DNA of 7,753 nucleotides from Chloroflexota bacterium (GTDB lineage Bacteria > Chloroflexota > Limnocylindria > Limnocylindrales > CSP1-4). The DNA is taken from assembly GCA_017882025.1 (NCBI GenBank), contig JADGQG010000088.1, positions 1-7,753 of the forward strand, in the 5' to 3' direction. The notes beneath the pieces were generated by a model, which worked only from the letters and a program-made list of their open reading frames with translations, was not told where the DNA came from and made no database searches. Shown in pieces: positions 5,462 through 7,753 of this stretch (its first letter is position 1; the number at the start of each line of letters is the position of its first letter). The position numbers and the translations under genes are program-made.

Positions 5462-6401
5462 CGGCGCCCTGCAGGTAGGAGCCGAGAACGCGAACCAGCG
5501 TGGTGACCGCGCGGACCTCATCGAGCGCCGCGCGGGTGATGGGCGCGGAAGCGTCGGCGTCGAGGTCCACCCAGAAGACGTAATCCCACGGGCGATCGTG
5601 CGCCGGCCGTGACTCCAGGCTGGACAGGTTGAGCCCGTGCGCGGCGAAGACTGCCAGGCAGCGCAGGAGCGTGCCAGGCTCGTTGCGAACGCCCAGCACG
5701 AGCGTTGTGCGCATGGCGCCGTCCAGGGCCGCCGCGCCTGGAGCCGGCGCCGGGAGCTGGGCCCCGGGAGCGGCAACGACGAGGAAGCGAGTCCGGTTCT
5801 CCGGGACGCTCTCGATCCCGTCGGCAAGGATCTCCAGCCCGAATCGTGCCGCCGCGCGCGGCGAGAGGACGGCCGCGGCGCCGCGCTCACCGCGCTCGAC
5901 GATCGACTTCCCTGCGCCGGCGGTGTTGTACGTCGTGAGCAGCGTCCACGACCGGGTGCGCAGGAACGCATCGGCCTGGCCAAGCGCCTGGATGTGCGAG
6001 TAGACACGCTCCACGGTCTCGAGCCGCTCGCCCGGCAGCGCGGCGAGGCAGAGGTGGACGGGGACGACGACTTCGCCCCGGATCTCCAGCGGGAACTCCA
6101 GGAGCAGATCGTAGTTCTCACGCACGGTCCCGTTGACGACGTTCTCGATGGGGATGACGCCGGCCTCGGCGCGCCCCTCCCCCACGGCCTCGAAGACCGC
6201 GCGGAAGCCGCCCACGGCGAGCGTCGTCGACGCGAGCCCGAAGTACGCGTGGACGGCATCTTCCGCGAACGCGCCGGGCTCGCCGGAGAACGCGGCGAGC
6301 CGCGTGACGCCCGCGACGGCGCGCGCGCGGCCGCCGGGTGCGGCGCCCGCCGGGCCCGGGGAAGCGACGCGCGACGCGGAGCCTGGCTCGTGGTCGTTCA
6401 T
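5454..6401 (-). CDS. pheA: prephenate dehydratase
   Basis: Converts prephenate to phenylpyruvate in phenylalanine synthesis, in the cytoplasm. From ATG 6401 the protein has 315 residues. The catalytic part (about 34-210) shows FSGEPGAFAE, the IPIENVVNGTV segment (83-93), YSHIQALGQ (134-142), YNTAGAGKS and the catalytic TRF motif at 204-206 (NRTRFLVV). A regulatory ACT domain follows (about 231-310), with the feedback motif ESRP at 263-266 and GTLL where GALV is usual, so phenylalanine inhibition is likely. It is a stand-alone enzyme without a chorismate mutase domain. The first 33 residues are Ala/Gly/Pro-rich and not part of the fold, so the true start is not certain; the frame is open further upstream but only as low-complexity sequence overlapping the neighbour. 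In the ENS motif the Ser is replaced by Val (ENVVNG), which is unusual. The SnoaL-like gene lies 88 bases upstream on the same strand. Confidence 0.93.
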   Translation of the reverse strand: MNDHEPGSASRVASPGPAGAAPGGRARAVAGVTRLAAFSGEPGAFAEDAVHAYFGLASTTLAVGGFRAVFEAVGEGRAEAGVIPIENVVNGTVRENYDLLLEFPLEIRGEVVVPVHLCLAALPGERLETVERVYSHIQALGQADAFLRTRSWTLLTTYNTAGAGKSIVERGERGAAAVLSPRAAARFGLEILADGIESVPENRTRFLVVAAPGAQLPAPAPGAAALDGAMRTTLVLGVRNEPGTLLRCLAVFAAHGLNLSSLESRPAHDRPWDYVFWVDLDADASAPITRAALDEVRAVTTLVRVLGSYLQGAGG

Positions 6402-6489
6402 CACCCGGAGCATACGCGGCGGCGCGGACGGACCGGCGGGCCGGCCGGGAGGCGACGGGTCGCGGCCGGCGACCGCTCGGGGCCGGCCC

Positions 6490-6867
6490 TTACCCGAAGA
6501 ACGCGATGATCGCCGCCGTGTCGTCGGAGAAGGCCCACCGCTCGACGATCTTGCCGTTCCGGACGTGGAAGATCTCCGCGGTCCGATAGGTGAACTTCCT
6601 GCCACCACGGGTGGCGGTTGCGTCAACGAGCGCGATGGCATGCTCGTCGTTCGCGACAACGTCGTGCAGCGCCGCCGTGATCGTGTCATCGGTCGCGCCG
6701 CCAGTCATCGCTTCCCGGAGGGCGGCCTTCCCGTGGCGAGCCTCCGAGCGACCGATCTCGTGCCATTCCACGTCGTCGGCAAGGGCATCCGACGCCGCCT
6801 GCATGTCGCCGCGGCTCATCGCATCGATCATCGCGCGGACCAGGGTTGCGTTCGCGTGCTCGCCCAT
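6490..6867 (-). CDS. SnoaL/NTF2-like (ketosteroid isomerase-type) protein
   Basis: A 125-residue single-domain protein with the alpha+beta cone layout. A helical N-terminus (ATLVRAMIDAMSRGDMQAASDALADDVEWHE) is followed by strands that include HAIALVDATATRGGRKF, YRTAEIFHVRNGKIVERWAFSDD and an Ala/Ile/Phe end. The segment 'F-x-V-R-x-G-K-I-V-E-x-W-x-F-x-D-D' is typical of SnoaL-like proteins, which range from polyketide cyclases to limonene-epoxide hydrolase-like and stress-associated proteins, so the substrate cannot be named. The start is ATG 6867, with a GGGGAG ribosome site 8 bases upstream on the minus strand; the open frame reaches 6915 but lacks such a site. It may be co-transcribed with pheA (88-base gap), but a functional link is not evident. 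Confidence 0.85.
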   Translation of the reverse strand: MGEHANATLVRAMIDAMSRGDMQAASDALADDVEWHEIGRSEARHGKAALREAMTGGATDDTITAALHDVVANDEHAIALVDATATRGGRKFTYRTAEIFHVRNGKIVERWAFSDDTAAIIAFFG

Positions 6868-7064
6868 CGTCGTGTCTCCCCCCTCGGCCGGCGCGGCGCA
6901 GGGTCCGCGCTCCAAGCCTCAGGACCAAAGCCTACGCACACGCGCAAGTCCCTCTGCGACGCGTGACGCCCCTCCAGGGTGCCGATCAGGCAGGCGTCGG
7001 GGACCGGACGAGGGCCGCCTTCGCGACGCGGGTTCGTTACGGGCGACGCGTGGAGTGCGGCCGC

Positions 7065-7096
7065 GCGCAGCGTGCCGGCCGCGCAGCGTGCCGGGC
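7065..7096. repeat. 16-base tandem repeat, two copies
   Basis: GCGCAGCGTGCCGGCC (7065-7080) is followed directly by GCGCAGCGTGCCGGGC (7081-7096), differing at one of 16 positions. It lies in the gene-free stretch upstream of the SnoaL-like gene. A 16-base unit does not preserve a reading frame, so it is not a protein repeat. Confidence 0.7.
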
Positions 7097-7314
7097 GCGT
7101 GCAGTCGCCGCCCACGCGTCCGGTTCTTCCGAAATACGCGCCCAGTTCGTGCTGCGTGGGATCTCGAGCGGCTGGGGCTGCGTCCCGGGGGCTGGGCTGC
7201 CCGCGTCGTGCTCAGGAGCGGCGCGGCCGGACGCGCGAAGCTCCCGGGAGCGCCGGCGCCGACTCGATTCGTCCCGTAGTACGAACCCTGCGCGTAGGTC
7301 GGAGAAACCACAGG

Positions 7315-7356
7315 CCTCGAAGGTCTCCGGTCGGGTCGCGACGGTCTCCAGTCGGG
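7315..7356. repeat. 21-base imperfect tandem repeat, two copies
   Basis: Units 7315-7335 and 7336-7356 share GGTCTCC-x-GTCGGG and match at about 17 of 21 positions. They lie just beyond the point where transposase similarity ends, and may mark the junction where the rest of the element was lost. Confidence 0.55.
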
Positions 7357-7372
7357 CTCTCCAGCCAATCAC

Positions 7373-7582
7373 GGTCCTGGTCCGATGGAGCACGGTCCTC
7401 GCCGTCGTCGAGACCTGGTACCCGCACGAGACGCACTCGCGTAGTCGGCGAGCCGGAGGCGATCAGGCGTTAGCGCGTCCGCATGCGGGCGGGCGGCGGA
7501 AGCCGTCCGGCCGGCGACACTCGGCCAGGAACGCCTCGTGGGCCGCCTCGGCGGCAAAGCCAGTCAAGAGCGCCGCTGCCAC
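7373..7582 (-). pseudogene. decayed IS1595-family transposase, N-terminal zinc-ribbon part
   Basis: Read on the minus strand in one frame from about 7582, the translation gives an N-terminal helix (FAAEAAHEAFLAE), then RPDGFRRPPACG, then an in-frame TGA (7463-7465). It then continues in the same frame with RRLRECVSCGYQVS and TVLHRTRT. This matches the zinc-ribbon start of IS1595-type transposases (WPDGF-CP-CG ... L-x-C-x-x-CGYQVS-x-TAGTVLHRTRTPL). The second Cys pair and CGYQVS are intact. The first pair is damaged: FRCPxCG has become FRRPPACG, with one Cys lost and one extra residue. The usual Trp before PDGF is Arg, and the Gly in TAGT is Arg. Similarity stops at HRTRT, and the DDE catalytic domain is missing although the frame stays open to 7037. 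It is therefore a dead remnant. I did not find terminal inverted repeats. Confidence 0.75.
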
Positions 7583-7657
7583 TCGATCGGCGTTCGCGGG
7601 AAGCTCGGGCGAGGCGCCGCTATTCCTGCCGCGCAAGCTCCCCCGCCCGGGGTCCCG

Positions 7658-7753
7658 TTACGGGTTGAACCAGTCGGCCGAGCCGAGCTCGGCGTCGGCG
7701 TCGAGCTCCGCGCGGGCCGCGGAACGCGCTGCCTGCGCGCGGACGCGTGCCAG
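7658..7753 (-). CDS. C-terminal end of an unrecognised protein
   Basis: A minus-strand frame enters at the right edge and ends at TAA 7658-7660, giving 31 residues. An Ala/Arg-rich helix-like segment (ARVRAQAARSAARAEL) is followed by acidic ADAELGSADWFNP. Almost every codon ends in G or C, and the acidic, aromatic end looks like a genuine protein terminus, unlike the Arg-rich noise in other frames. The family cannot be told from so short a piece. Confidence 0.45.
   Translation of the reverse strand: MARVRAQAARSAARAELDADAELGSADWFNP

Larger units (their letters stand above)
6868..7372. other. about 500 bases without a recognisable gene
   Basis: Several long frames are open on both strands, but all translate to Arg/Pro/Ser-rich sequence typical of non-coding GC-rich DNA. 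The stretch contains two short tandem repeats (7065-7096 and 7315-7356). The reading frame of the decayed transposase continues open through it to a stop at 7037 without any transposase homology I can see. It is most likely a remnant left by an insertion element and deletion. Confidence 0.5.

Noticed and set aside
6402..6689. Longer pheA frame starting at 6689
   Set aside because: The added residues are low-complexity Ser/Arg/Pro sequence and overlap the SnoaL-like gene; the fold begins after residue 33 of the 6401 start.
7463..7465. TGA inside the transposase read as a selenocysteine or recoded codon
   Set aside because: The position is not a conserved Cys or catalytic site, other key residues are also lost, and the catalytic domain is missing; simple decay explains it.
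6979..7473. Plus-strand open frame of about 164 codons
   Set aside because: The translation is Arg/Ser/Pro-rich with no domain, no good ribosome site, and it runs antisense to the transposase remnant.
1..7753. CRISPR array or phage-defence genes
   Set aside because: No regularly spaced long repeats and no nuclease, helicase or Cas-like protein were seen in any frame I read.

Overview
The window is GC-rich bacterial DNA with GTG as well as ATG starts and tightly overlapping genes. The actinobacterial/chloroflexotal flavour of the cytochrome b proteins and of the secreted protein suggests a Chloroflexota- or Actinomycetota-like organism. This is an impression from protein style; there is no rRNA or other marker here to settle it.

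Layout, left to right. (1) 1-113: C-terminal tail of a small DUF5661-like protein, plus strand. (2) 184-1065, minus: a secreted, cysteine-containing protein of unknown function. (3) 1066-1439: a non-coding stretch with strong inverted repeats. (4) 1440-3227, minus: a three-gene overlapping operon. In transcription order it holds a 53-residue one-helix membrane protein (GTG start, short enough to be missed), a cytochrome b6-type diheme protein, and a protein resembling subunit IV with a large extracytoplasmic insert. (5) 3228-3499: a divergent control region with several repeats and dyads. (6) 3500-5358, plus: a membrane sensor histidine kinase and an OmpR/PhoB-type response regulator. (7) 5454-6401, minus: prephenate dehydratase (pheA), preceded on the same strand by a SnoaL/NTF2-like protein at 6490-6867. 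(8) 6868-7657: no intact gene. It contains two short tandem repeats and a decayed IS1595-type transposase zinc ribbon carrying an in-frame TGA. (9) 7658-7753, minus: the C-terminal end of an unrecognised protein.

The most interesting unit is 1440-5358. The cytochrome b6-like protein keeps all four heme-ligand histidines with b6-type spacing (14 and 15), but has lost the usual Gly-Tyr-x-Leu-Pro-Trp motif after helix C. Its partner has no visible PEWY quinol-site motif and carries about 200 residues outside the membrane. No Rieske protein or cytochrome c is encoded in the window. With the divergent two-component system, this looks like a self-regulated, non-canonical membrane quinone-redox module. 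That functional reading is inference; the gene structure and motifs are visible directly.

The right part is ordinary metabolism (phenylalanine synthesis) followed by a degraded mobile-element scar.
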